In this document: one piece after another, positions 16,777 through 24,840 of the stretch
Numbering within the stretch: the stretch's first letter is position 1
Layout: the number at the start of each line of letters is the position of its first letter
DNA from: an uncultured Lachnospiraceae bacterium
GTDB taxonomy: Bacteria; Bacillota; Clostridia; Lachnospirales; Lachnospiraceae
Direction: 5' to 3'
DNA: 49,349 bases
NCBI GenBank assembly: GCA_910579085.1
Contig: CAJTRU010000026.1
Location: forward strand, 1-49,349
The notes under the pieces: generated by a model
The model's database searches: none
Told to the model about the DNA's origin: nothing
The model's input: only the letters and a program-made list of their open reading frames with translations
Made by a program: the position numbers and the translations under genes

Positions 16777-18099
16777 ATGAGGAAAAAATTAATTGCAACT
16801 ATGATGGCTGCCGTGATGACGGCAGGACTTATAACAGGCTGTGGAAGTGATGGCGGCAAAACTACATCTGGAGGAGGAAGCAGCAGTAAAGGTGGTAATG
16901 AAACAATTACATTAAAGCTTTTTTCTAACCTGCCAGACCGTAAAAACGGACAGGGGCTTGTTGAACAGAAAATTATTGACGAGTATATGGAGGCAAATAA
17001 AAACATTAAAATTGAAGTTGAAGCCCTTGATGAAGAAGCTTATAAGACAAAATTTAAAGCTTATGCAATGGATGATATGCCAGATGTTGTCAGCATATGG
17101 GGACAGCCTTCATTCCTTGATGAAGTCCTTGCAGCAGGAACTCTTGCAGAACTAAATGAAAGTGACTATTCAGATTATAAATTTGTTGAAGGTTCACTTG
17201 AAGGTTTTAAAAAGAATGGTTCACTGTACGGGCTGCCTAGAAATACTGATATAGCAGTATTTTATTATAACGAAAAGATGTTTAATGATAATGGATGGAC
17301 TGTTCCAGAAACTTATGATGATTTATTAAGCCTTTCAGATAAGATTAATGATGCAGGAATTACACCTGTAGCTATGGACGGCGGCGACGGATGGCCTATG
17401 GCTATTTATCTTACAGACCTTGCATTCCGCATAGAAGGGCCGGCTGTTGCAGATAAGATAAATGAAGCAGTAGCAAAAGGTGATTTTACTGATGAAGTAT
17501 TTAGTGATGCAACATCACTTCTTGTAAAATCTGCTAAAGCAGGACTGTTCCAAAAAGGTTATGATTCACAGGATTATGGTACAGCAATGAACCTTTTTAC
17601 AAACGGCCAGGCAGCTATGTTCTATATGGGTACATGGGAGTCATCTATGGCAACAAACGAAGATATACCAAAAGATATACGTGAAAATATAAGGGTATTT
17701 GTTATGCCTTCTGTAAGCGGCGGAACTGCCAAAAATACAGACCTTGCAGCATGGAACGGCGGCGGATATGCAGTATCACAAGGATGCCAGAATAAAGAAG
17801 AAGCAATTAAGTTTTTAAATTATATGTACCAGCCTGATAAATTATCAAAGTATGGATGGGAGAATGGTGTAGGGCTTTCTGCACAGGACCAGACATCATA
17901 TACAACAGGCAATGAAACTGAACTCCAGAAACAAATTATGTCACTGCTTACAAATGCTACAAGCATGTCAGGAACACCAATTAATGACTGCGGGCCTTCT
18001 GCATTTAAAACTGTAATAGAAAGTGAAATACAGAATGTTTCTAATGGGACAACATCCATAGATGACTTTTTACTTACAATAGGAAAGTCATGCCAGTAA
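16777..18099 (+). CDS. ABC sugar transporter, substrate-binding lipoprotein (family 1)
   Basis: The 440-residue protein has a lipoprotein signal (basic start, hydrophobic core, lipobox LITGC with Cys22), then a Gly/Ser-rich tether to about residue 45 and a bilobal extracellular solute-binding fold. ITLKLFSNLPDRKNGQG, the segment PDVVSIWGQPSFLDEVLAAGTLAEL, GLPRNTDIAVFYYNEKMFNDNGW and the late AAWNGGGYAVSQGCQNKEEAIKFLNYM are typical of family 1 oligosaccharide-binding proteins. It would present imported gluco-oligosaccharides to the permeases downstream. An AGGAGGAAGAG site sets the ATG. A perfect hairpin after the stop probably makes this gene more abundant in mRNA than the permeases. Confidence 0.94.
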   Translation: MRKKLIATMMAAVMTAGLITGCGSDGGKTTSGGGSSSKGGNETITLKLFSNLPDRKNGQGLVEQKIIDEYMEANKNIKIEVEALDEEAYKTKFKAYAMDDMPDVVSIWGQPSFLDEVLAAGTLAELNESDYSDYKFVEGSLEGFKKNGSLYGLPRNTDIAVFYYNEKMFNDNGWTVPETYDDLLSLSDKINDAGITPVAMDGGDGWPMAIYLTDLAFRIEGPAVADKINEAVAKGDFTDEVFSDATSLLVKSAKAGLFQKGYDSQDYGTAMNLFTNGQAAMFYMGTWESSMATNEDIPKDIRENIRVFVMPSVSGGTAKNTDLAAWNGGGYAVSQGCQNKEEAIKFLNYMYQPDKLSKYGWENGVGLSAQDQTSYTTGNETELQKQIMSLLTNATSMSGTPINDCGPSAFKTVIESEIQNVSNGTTSIDDFLLTIGKSCQ

Positions 18100-18126
18100 G
18101 CATCATATAAGCCATGGACATATAAT

Positions 18127-18152
18127 ACAGAGCCGTTTTTATACGGCTCTGT
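18127..18152 (+). terminator. Intra-operon hairpin (attenuator or mRNA 3' protector)
   Basis: Perfect 10-bp stem ACAGAGCCGT (18127-18136) and ACGGCTCTGT (18143-18152), 6-nt loop, with no T tract after it (AATAACT). It lies between the binding-protein and permease genes, where such hairpins commonly raise binding-protein mRNA relative to permease mRNA. Confidence 0.6.
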
Positions 18153-18181
18153 AATAACTAAAAAGAATTGGAGGGGGTTTT

Positions 18182-19057
18182 ATGAAAAAGTTATATGGCA
18201 ATAAAGCCGTAATAACAACCCTTATTTTGCCTGGAATACTTGTATTTATGTTTGCTATTTTCCTTCCTATATGCATGAGTGTTTATTATGGATTTACTGA
18301 ATATTCAGGCATGGGAACGGCTAAATTTATTGGGCTGGATAACTATAAAGAGATTTTACATGATGGTGCATTTGGAAAGTCACTTTTCAACTCCCTGCTG
18401 CTTGCATTAGGTTTTATATTTATACAGCATCCTCTTGCAATAATTACAGCAGCAGTTCTTGACAAACTGGAAGGCAAAGCAGAATCATTTTTCAGGTGTG
18501 TGCTTTTCCTGCCTAATGTTATTTCAGTAGCAGTTATTGCGTACTTATGGAAGTTTATATATAACCCGGATTTTGGGCTTTTAAATAATATACTTCATGC
18601 TTTCGGGCAAAAAGAAAGTGTTAATTTTTTCTCTACAGAAAATGCTATATGGGCAGTGCTTGTTGTATTAGTATGGCATGGTTTTGGATGGGGTATGTTA
18701 ATTTACTATACAGGAATTAAAAATATTGACCCTGTTCTTTATGAGGCAGCAGCTATTGACGGTTCAAATACTTTCCAGACATTTTTCAAAATTACACTCC
18801 CACTTATGAAACCTGTAATCCAGATTAATGTAACAATGGCAATTATTTCTGCATTAAAACAGATGGAAACAGTTTACCTCCTCACAGGAGGCGGGCCTGG
18901 AAACAGTACACAGTTTGCAGCAAACTATCTGTACCAGCAGGCTTTTAAAGCATTTAAGTATGGATACGGCAATGCCCTGGGTGTAATATTTATTGTTATC
19001 TGCCTTATTTCAACAGTGTTGTTAAATACAATATTCCGCAAGAAGAAAGAGGCATAG
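18182..19057 (+). CDS. ABC sugar transporter permease (UgpA/MalF-like)
   Basis: A 291-residue membrane protein with six hydrophobic segments: first at about 10-32, last at 263-284. The binding-protein-dependent permease signature (EAA loop) reads YEAAAIDGSNTFQTFFKITLPLMKP, around residues 186-210, and contacts the ATPase. It starts behind GGAGGGGG and is followed 13 nt later by the second permease. Together they form the membrane channel of a carbohydrate-uptake-1 importer fed by the upstream lipoprotein. Confidence 0.94.
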   Translation: MKKLYGNKAVITTLILPGILVFMFAIFLPICMSVYYGFTEYSGMGTAKFIGLDNYKEILHDGAFGKSLFNSLLLALGFIFIQHPLAIITAAVLDKLEGKAESFFRCVLFLPNVISVAVIAYLWKFIYNPDFGLLNNILHAFGQKESVNFFSTENAIWAVLVVLVWHGFGWGMLIYYTGIKNIDPVLYEAAAIDGSNTFQTFFKITLPLMKPVIQINVTMAIISALKQMETVYLLTGGGPGNSTQFAANYLYQQAFKAFKYGYGNALGVIFIVICLISTVLLNTIFRKKKEA

Positions 19058-19070
19058 AAAGGAGGACAAT

Positions 19071-19922
19071 ATGGGAAGTAAAATAGCAGGAAAGAAACAC
19101 AGCCCGGCTGGGAAGATTATTGTATGGGTTGTGTTAAGCATTATGGCAGTTATACAGATATTTCCTTTAGTATGGCTTGTGGATTTTTCGCTGGCAAGCA
19201 GTAATGAAATGTTTACAAGCGGCCTCCTTGTAATGCCAAAGAAAATACAATGGGGGAATTATGCAAAAGCATTTGTTGACGGGCATTTTCTTCTTTACCT
19301 GAAGAACAGTATAATAATTAACGGCCTGGCAGTGCTTCTTGTACTTATTATTTCAATAATGGCAGCTTTTGCAGTACATAGAATGAGATGGAAACTTAGT
19401 GGTTTTGTCAAGACATTATTGTTGCTTGGAATGATGATACCAATACATGCAACATTGCTTCCAAACTACAAGCTGTACAATACATTAAACATTACAGATA
19501 CATGCTGGGCACTTCTTATACCATATGTGGCATTTTCACTTCCACAGGCATTGTACCTGATGACTGGTTTCCTTGATTCAGTACCAATAGAACTTGAAGA
19601 AGCAGCAGTTATGGACGGCTGTGGCATATACAGGATTGTATTCCAGGTTGTTATACCACTTTTAAAACCATCCATAGCAACAGTTTCAATTATGACATTT
19701 CTAAATAACTGGAATGAATTTATGATGGCAAGGACTTATCTGAGTTCACCAAAATGGAAGACACTTCCTTTCTCTGTACTTGAATTTACAGGACAGTATT
19801 CTTCTAACTATGCAGTACAATTCGCAGTTATGGCACTTACTGCTGCACCAGCAGTTATTGTTTATATTATCTTAAACAAACATATTACAAAAGGTGTTGC
19901 AATGGGCGCTGTTAAAGGTTAA
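19071..19922 (+). CDS. ABC sugar transporter permease (UgpE/MalG-like)
   Basis: The 283-residue partner permease also has six hydrophobic segments and the EAA loop LEEAAVMDGCGIYRIVFQVVIPLLKPS near residue 180. The AGGAGG ribosome site lies in the short gap after the first permease. A strong terminator follows. No ATP-binding subunit is encoded in this operon or elsewhere in the window; importers of this family often share one MsmK-type ATPase encoded elsewhere. Confidence 0.94.
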   Translation: MGSKIAGKKHSPAGKIIVWVVLSIMAVIQIFPLVWLVDFSLASSNEMFTSGLLVMPKKIQWGNYAKAFVDGHFLLYLKNSIIINGLAVLLVLIISIMAAFAVHRMRWKLSGFVKTLLLLGMMIPIHATLLPNYKLYNTLNITDTCWALLIPYVAFSLPQALYLMTGFLDSVPIELEEAAVMDGCGIYRIVFQVVIPLLKPSIATVSIMTFLNNWNEFMMARTYLSSPKWKTLPFSVLEFTGQYSSNYAVQFAVMALTAAPAVIVYIILNKHITKGVAMGAVKG

Positions 19923-19969
19923 ATAAAGTTAATTTCTTATATGTATCTGCCTTTTTTCTCATTAATTTA

Positions 19970-20010
19970 CCTGGGAAGATTATATTATACTTCCCAGGAT
20001 TTTATTTTTT
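19970..20010 (+). terminator. Rho-independent terminator of the importer operon
   Basis: Perfect 9-bp stem CCTGGGAAG (19970-19978) and CTTCCCAGG (19990-19998), followed by ATTTTATTTTTTATG. It separates the importer from the secreted-enzyme operon. Confidence 0.9.
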
Positions 20011-20024
20011 ATGTGAGACATCCA

Positions 20025-20080
20025 TAACCTCAATTGCCGTTTAAGAAACGTGACGTTTAAAGACTGGATTAATGAGGTTA
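20025..20080. promoter_or_regulatory. Nested inverted and direct repeats upstream of the GH5 operon
   Basis: Outer arms are TAACCTCA (20025-20032) and TGAGGTTA (20073-20080). Inside is the palindrome AAACGT-G-ACGTTT (20046-20058), and CGTTTAA occurs twice 16 nt apart (20038 and 20054). It lies just upstream of the box and promoter of the secreted-enzyme operon and could bind a second regulator. It does not fit a catabolite-responsive element well. Confidence 0.45.
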
Positions 20081-20095
20081 AAAAAAGTACACCCT

Positions 20096-20140
20096 ATTGT
20101 AAAATAGTTACCTGTAACCTTTAATTGTAAATGCTATAAT
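20096..20140 (+). promoter_or_regulatory. Shared 15-nt box and promoter of the GH5 / GH3-GH30 operon
   Basis: ATTGTAAAATAGTTA (20096-20110) is followed by -10 TATAAT (20135-20140); box start to -10 start is 39 nt. The same 15 bases recur with the same distance at 30281. The -35 is weak (CTGTAA), and the -10 is preceded by TGTAAATGC, similar to the other copy. A partial second copy, ATTGTAAATG, starts at 20124. The arrangement fits an activator site next to a poor -35. Confidence 0.6.
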
Positions 20141-20217
20141 TATTTTAGAAAAAATAATTTACTTCTGTTTCCAGGCGTAAAGGATTGCATGGAAATATGA
20201 AGGGAAGAGGAGGGCTT

Positions 20218-23200
20218 ATGATAAAATTTAAACGGTTTATGACAACGTTTCTCTCTTTTGCAATGGTATTCCAGGCAGTAATGCCAGAGATGCCCCAGAG
20301 CGTTGTAAAAGCAGCAGAAATACAAGAGGATAAAGACAGCCAGATTGTTTTTACGGATTTTGAGAAACAGGAAGGGCTTGTTATTGGAGGAGGAAGTAAC
20401 AATGTTTTAACAACAGAAAAGAAGCATAGCGGGGAATATTCACTTAAATATGTGGCAGGAGGAACGCCAGGAAGTGCTTCTTCAAATAATGCAGAAGTTA
20501 CAACATCTGCTGCTATAGATATTTCTGGATATGACAATATGACATTCTGGATTTTTGATGAAGGAGAAAACAATCTTGAAATTAAATTAGCTGATGAAAA
20601 CGGCGAAGAACAGGCAAAATGGTCTCCAGATGACAATAAAAGCGTTCCTGGCCAGTGGACACAGATAACAGTGCCTTTAGAGGAATTTAATAAAATAGAT
20701 AAAACTAAAGTGAAAAAAGTATCATTCTGGGAATGGAATCCTGGTACTTATTATATTGATGATATATGCTTTGCAAAGAAAGCAGAAGAAATTCCAGATA
20801 CAAGGCCTTCTGGCAGCAGAGGGTGGTTCCAGCAGTTTGAAACTGGAGATGCAGAAAGTATGTTTGAACTGCCAGAAACTGGTACAGAGGCTTTAATATC
20901 AGAAGAAGGCGGATATAATGGGACAGGCAAAGGGCTTGTATACATAAAGACTGGTTCAGGCGACCCTGTTAAGAAGAATGGAAGCATTTTGATTAAGGGT
21001 AAAGAAGCCTTTAACTGCAAAGGTTTACGTTATCTTGTCTTTTACATTAAAGATATGCAGGGTTCTAATACTTTGAAAGTTTCATTACTGGATGAAGATG
21101 GAAAAGAAAGCAGTTTTTCATGGCTTGGTGTTAAAACTGCCAAGGAAAAATGGAAACAGTATTATATGGAACTTGATAAAGTTTCTGGTGTTGATTTAAC
21201 TAAGATTACAGGTGTAAGGATTGGTGAATGGAATTCAGGTACATATTATATTGATAATGTATATTTTGACAATTATCTTACGCCAGGTTCACCAGATGTA
21301 GAAATACCAGAAGTAAATCCAGGAGAAATAAAGGCTTCTAAAGAAGCAGGGGATTATACAGAGGTACAGAACATAGAGTTTTTTGCAGAGAGTGGTGCAG
21401 AAATTTATTATACAACTGACGGGACGGAACCGGATGCAGATAGTGGTAAAAAGTACAGTGGAATAATAAATATTCCTGGCAATATGGTTATTAAAGCAGT
21501 TTCCATAAAAGATGGTGTGGCAGGGGATGTATATACATTTGAATATAATATTGTACCATATCCAGTAACAGCAAGCCACGAAGCAGGTACTTACACAGAC
21601 TCTGTTATAGTAGAGTTCCGCACAAAGAATGATAAGGATTTAATATATTATACAACAGATGGTTCAGAGCCTGACAGGGATAACAATGACAAGACTATAC
21701 AGTTTATCAAGCCAATGCTTGTTACAGAAAGCACAACATTTAAAGCAGTTGCATATAAAAAAGCAGAAGGCAAAGGAAACCAGCCAGTAGAAATTAAATA
21801 TATAATTAACAAATCTGGAAAGACAGCAGCACCAGTATTTTCCAGGCCAGAAGGGACTTATGGCGGCCCTGTCAGTATAGAGCTTAAAGCGGATGGTGAT
21901 ATTTATTATACAACAGATGGAAGTGTGCCAGGTACAAGTTCTGTTAAGTATGAAAATGCAATACAGGTTAGCCAGGATATGCAGATACGTGCTATTGCAG
22001 TTAAAGACGGAAAAGAGAGCGGGGAAGTAAAAGCTTCATATGTTATAAATACAGAAAAAACCCCGTTTTTAAAAGCAGATGGAAAAGTGCTTAAAGACAA
22101 TTTTGGCACTGGGGACACGGTGACATTACGTGGAACTAATGCAGGAGGCTGGCTTGTAACAGAAAACTGGCAGTGCCCGGTTAATGCAAAAGACCAGCTT
22201 ACAACATTAAAAGTATTTACAGAAAGATTTGGGGCAGATAAAGCACAGGAACTTATTGATTATTACCAGGACAACTGGTGGACAGAAGAAGACTTTGACC
22301 TGGTTAAAGCTGAAGGCATGAATGTGCTCCGCCTTCCAATTACATATTTTGAAATGCAGAACAGTGACGGGACATTAAAAGAAACAGCATTTAAGCGTCT
22401 TGACTGGTTTGTACAGAATTGTGAAAAGCGTGGGATATATATATTAATAGATATGCATGGTGCAATGGGTTCACAGAATGGAAAAGACCATTCTGGTGAT
22501 ACAAGCATTGCAGACAAGGGCAATTTCTATGACAATGAAGAAAATATTAAAAAGACAATTTACTTATGGGAAGAAATAGCCAGAAAATATAAAGACAACC
22601 CGTGGGTATGTGGTTATGACCTTTTAAATGAGCCAAGTGCGACAGGGACAATACAGTTTGATGTATATGACCGTCTCTATAAGGCAATACGTGCTATTGA
22701 TAAGGACCATGCATTGTTTATACAGTCAATATGGGAGCCATACCATTTGCCAGACCCTTCATTCTATGGCTGGCAGAATGTAGTGTATGAATACCATTTT
22801 TATGGCTGGGATGTAGAAAAAGATGCAGAAGGCCAGATGGCTTTTATACAGAGCAAAGTAAAAATGGCTAATGAAGACACTGGTTATGATGTTCCGCTTC
22901 TTGTTGGCGAGTTTACATTTTTCTCTAATGAAAATAGCTGGAATGCAATGGATATTTTTGAGGAACAGGGATGGAGCTATACTTCATGGACTTTTAAAGT
23001 TACAGGAAAAAATTCAAGCTGGGGGATGTTTACTTCAGATGACAAGAGAAAAGTAGATATTTATAAGGACAGTTATGAAATAATAAAAGAAAAATGGTCT
23101 AAAGAAGAAATATCTACAACTTCAGAAGCATTTACAAGAAACGTAAAATATGCAGATATCTTAAAGAAATACTTTGCAAATAATGCAAAAAACAAACCAG

Positions 23201-24819
23201 GGACTGCTGATGCAACAGGTATTTCCATTAAAAATGCAGTTACAATAGAACCAGGGAAAACAGTAAACCTGGATGCAAAGAATATACCAGATAATACAGC
23301 ATACCAGTCACTATATTATACAAGCAGCAATGAGGATATAGCAGTTGCAGACGCTTCAGGTACAGTTACTGCCAAAGCAGAAGGAAAAGCAGTAATTACT
23401 GTTACAAACATGTATGGAATGTCAGCAGAATGTGTAGTAACAGTTAGTAAAACAGGGGAATCAGTCCCGACTACATCACCAGGGAAGCCGCCAGTTACAA
23501 ACCCAGGTTATGTAACACAATATCCATCAGGCACACCAGAACCAGAAAATACACCAGTTCCAGGAACTACAGCGCCACCAGAGAGTACAAAAGAACCAGA
23601 AAGCACAACTGTACCAGGAACTACAGCAGTACCAGAAGGAACAAAAGCACCAGAAAACACAGCAGCACCAGAAGGTACAAATACACCAGAACCTGGAATT
23701 TCAATAGATGAAGAAACAGGGGCAGTTACAGAAACTACAAAAGTAACAGATAATAATACTAATTCTGTTCTTGTTAAAAGTGTAACATCTGATGCAGAAG
23801 GCAACATAACTGGTACAAATGCAGCAATACACACAGGGCTTTCTGATACTGGCAGCCAGAATTCAGTAAAAGTAATAATACCTCAAAGCTTCTTAAATAA
23901 TATAAAAGATGCAGGAATGGACAAGGCAGATATTTATATTGAAAAGATTACAGTTGATGCTGTTAAAAATAACCTTGCATCTAAAATGGTAATTAAGATT
24001 GAAGTACCAGAAACAAGTGGTGTTGCTATAGGCAAAGTAATACTGGGAAAAGAAAGTATAGAAAGTGCAAAAGAAAGCAATAAAAAGCTTGTTGTAAAAA
24101 TCCAGGGAAAGAACACATCTGGCAAATATACAGTAACTATACCACAAAGCCAGCTTAAAAAGATGGATAGCAGTACTGATATATCTGTAAAGACAGGCAA
24201 AGTATCTGGCATGGAAAGCGGCAGCAAAAAAGTAAATACTATTTTAGCTGCTAATAAGCTTGGCGGGGATAATTCTTACACTGTAACTATTGCTCCAGAT
24301 ACTAACAAAGGTGGCATAAAGGTAACAACACCTGTATTACTTACAGGAGTAAAAGCAGGGGACAGTGTTTATGTATACCGTTATAACAAGAATACTGGAA
24401 AGCTTGAAGAAATTCCTAATAATAAAAGACCTGTTATTAAAGATGGAGAAGCAGCTATGGAAGGTTTCAGCGGGAACACATATGTTATTACAGATAAAGA
24501 ATTAAGTGGCAAAAATGTAGTAACACTTCTTGGAAAGATAAAAGTCCTGGCTGGGAAAACTTCTATAAAACCTGGAGCAAAAACAAAGATAAAAGTTAAT
24601 CTTGGAAACGGGCTTGTGTCCAGGCCAAGTGTAAACAGCAAAACACCTTATGCAAAACAGGCAGCAGTTGTTACATATAAAGCTTCCAATAAGAAAATAA
24701 AAGTTTCCCAAAATGGCACAGTTACTGCAAAAAGAAGTGGAAAATCAAAAGTAATAATAAAGATAAAGTTAGCTGGCGGAAAAGTAAAAGCATTTAAAAA
24801 ACATATTAATATAAAATAA
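20218..24819 (+). CDS. Secreted multidomain GH5 glucanase
   Basis: The 1533-residue protein starts at the ATG after AGAGGAGGGC. Order of parts: signal peptide (1-33); two related beta-sandwich carbohydrate-binding-like domains (about 40-190 and 200-356), sharing an EWN-x-GTYYID motif; three chitobiase/beta-hexosaminidase C-terminal-like repeats (about 367-448, 450-531, 541-610), each with YYTTDGxxP; a GH5 barrel (616-965) opening RGTNAGGWLVTENW, with acid/base Glu805 in LLNEP and nucleophile Glu898 in VGEF; a Big_2 domain (999-1078); a Pro/Thr/Glu linker (1080-1160); an unrecognised domain (1161-1434); and a Lys-rich Big_2-like end. The GGWL opening recalls exo-beta-1,3-glucanases of the yeast Exg1 type, so a beta-1,3- or beta-1,6-glucan is the likely target. 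It shares a transcript with the next gene (21-nt gap). Confidence 0.9.
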   Translation: MIKFKRFMTTFLSFAMVFQAVMPEMPQSVVKAAEIQEDKDSQIVFTDFEKQEGLVIGGGSNNVLTTEKKHSGEYSLKYVAGGTPGSASSNNAEVTTSAAIDISGYDNMTFWIFDEGENNLEIKLADENGEEQAKWSPDDNKSVPGQWTQITVPLEEFNKIDKTKVKKVSFWEWNPGTYYIDDICFAKKAEEIPDTRPSGSRGWFQQFETGDAESMFELPETGTEALISEEGGYNGTGKGLVYIKTGSGDPVKKNGSILIKGKEAFNCKGLRYLVFYIKDMQGSNTLKVSLLDEDGKESSFSWLGVKTAKEKWKQYYMELDKVSGVDLTKITGVRIGEWNSGTYYIDNVYFDNYLTPGSPDVEIPEVNPGEIKASKEAGDYTEVQNIEFFAESGAEIYYTTDGTEPDADSGKKYSGIINIPGNMVIKAVSIKDGVAGDVYTFEYNIVPYPVTASHEAGTYTDSVIVEFRTKNDKDLIYYTTDGSEPDRDNNDKTIQFIKPMLVTESTTFKAVAYKKAEGKGNQPVEIKYIINKSGKTAAPVFSRPEGTYGGPVSIELKADGDIYYTTDGSVPGTSSVKYENAIQVSQDMQIRAIAVKDGKESGEVKASYVINTEKTPFLKADGKVLKDNFGTGDTVTLRGTNAGGWLVTENWQCPVNAKDQLTTLKVFTERFGADKAQELIDYYQDNWWTEEDFDLVKAEGMNVLRLPITYFEMQNSDGTLKETAFKRLDWFVQNCEKRGIYILIDMHGAMGSQNGKDHSGDTSIADKGNFYDNEENIKKTIYLWEEIARKYKDNPWVCGYDLLNEPSATGTIQFDVYDRLYKAIRAIDKDHALFIQSIWEPYHLPDPSFYGWQNVVYEYHFYGWDVEKDAEGQMAFIQSKVKMANEDTGYDVPLLVGEFTFFSNENSWNAMDIFEEQGWSYTSWTFKVTGKNSSWGMFTSDDKRKVDIYKDSYEIIKEKWSKEEISTTSEAFTRNVKYADILKKYFANNAKNKPGTADATGISIKNAVTIEPGKTVNLDAKNIPDNTAYQSLYYTSSNEDIAVADASGTVTAKAEGKAVITVTNMYGMSAECVVTVSKTGESVPTTSPGKPPVTNPGYVTQYPSGTPEPENTPVPGTTAPPESTKEPESTTVPGTTAVPEGTKAPENTAAPEGTNTPEPGISIDEETGAVTETTKVTDNNTNSVLVKSVTSDAEGNITGTNAAIHTGLSDTGSQNSVKVIIPQSFLNNIKDAGMDKADIYIEKITVDAVKNNLASKMVIKIEVPETSGVAIGKVILGKESIESAKESNKKLVVKIQGKNTSGKYTVTIPQSQLKKMDSSTDISVKTGKVSGMESGSKKVNTILAANKLGGDNSYTVTIAPDTNKGGIKVTTPVLLTGVKAGDSVYVYRYNKNTGKLEEIPNNKRPVIKDGEAAMEGFSGNTYVITDKELSGKNVVTLLGKIKVLAGKTSIKPGAKTKIKVNLGNGLVSRPSVNSKTPYAKQAAVVTYKASNKKIKVSQNGTVTAKRSGKSKVIIKIKLAGGKVKAFKKHINIK

Positions 24820-24840
24820 TAAATTTAAGGAGGGTTTTAT

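Noticed and set aside
23508..23834. Pro/Thr repeat regions at 23.5 kb and 29.6 kb considered as DNA repeats
   Set aside because: They are in-frame linker codons; the repeat unit varies and follows codon boundaries.
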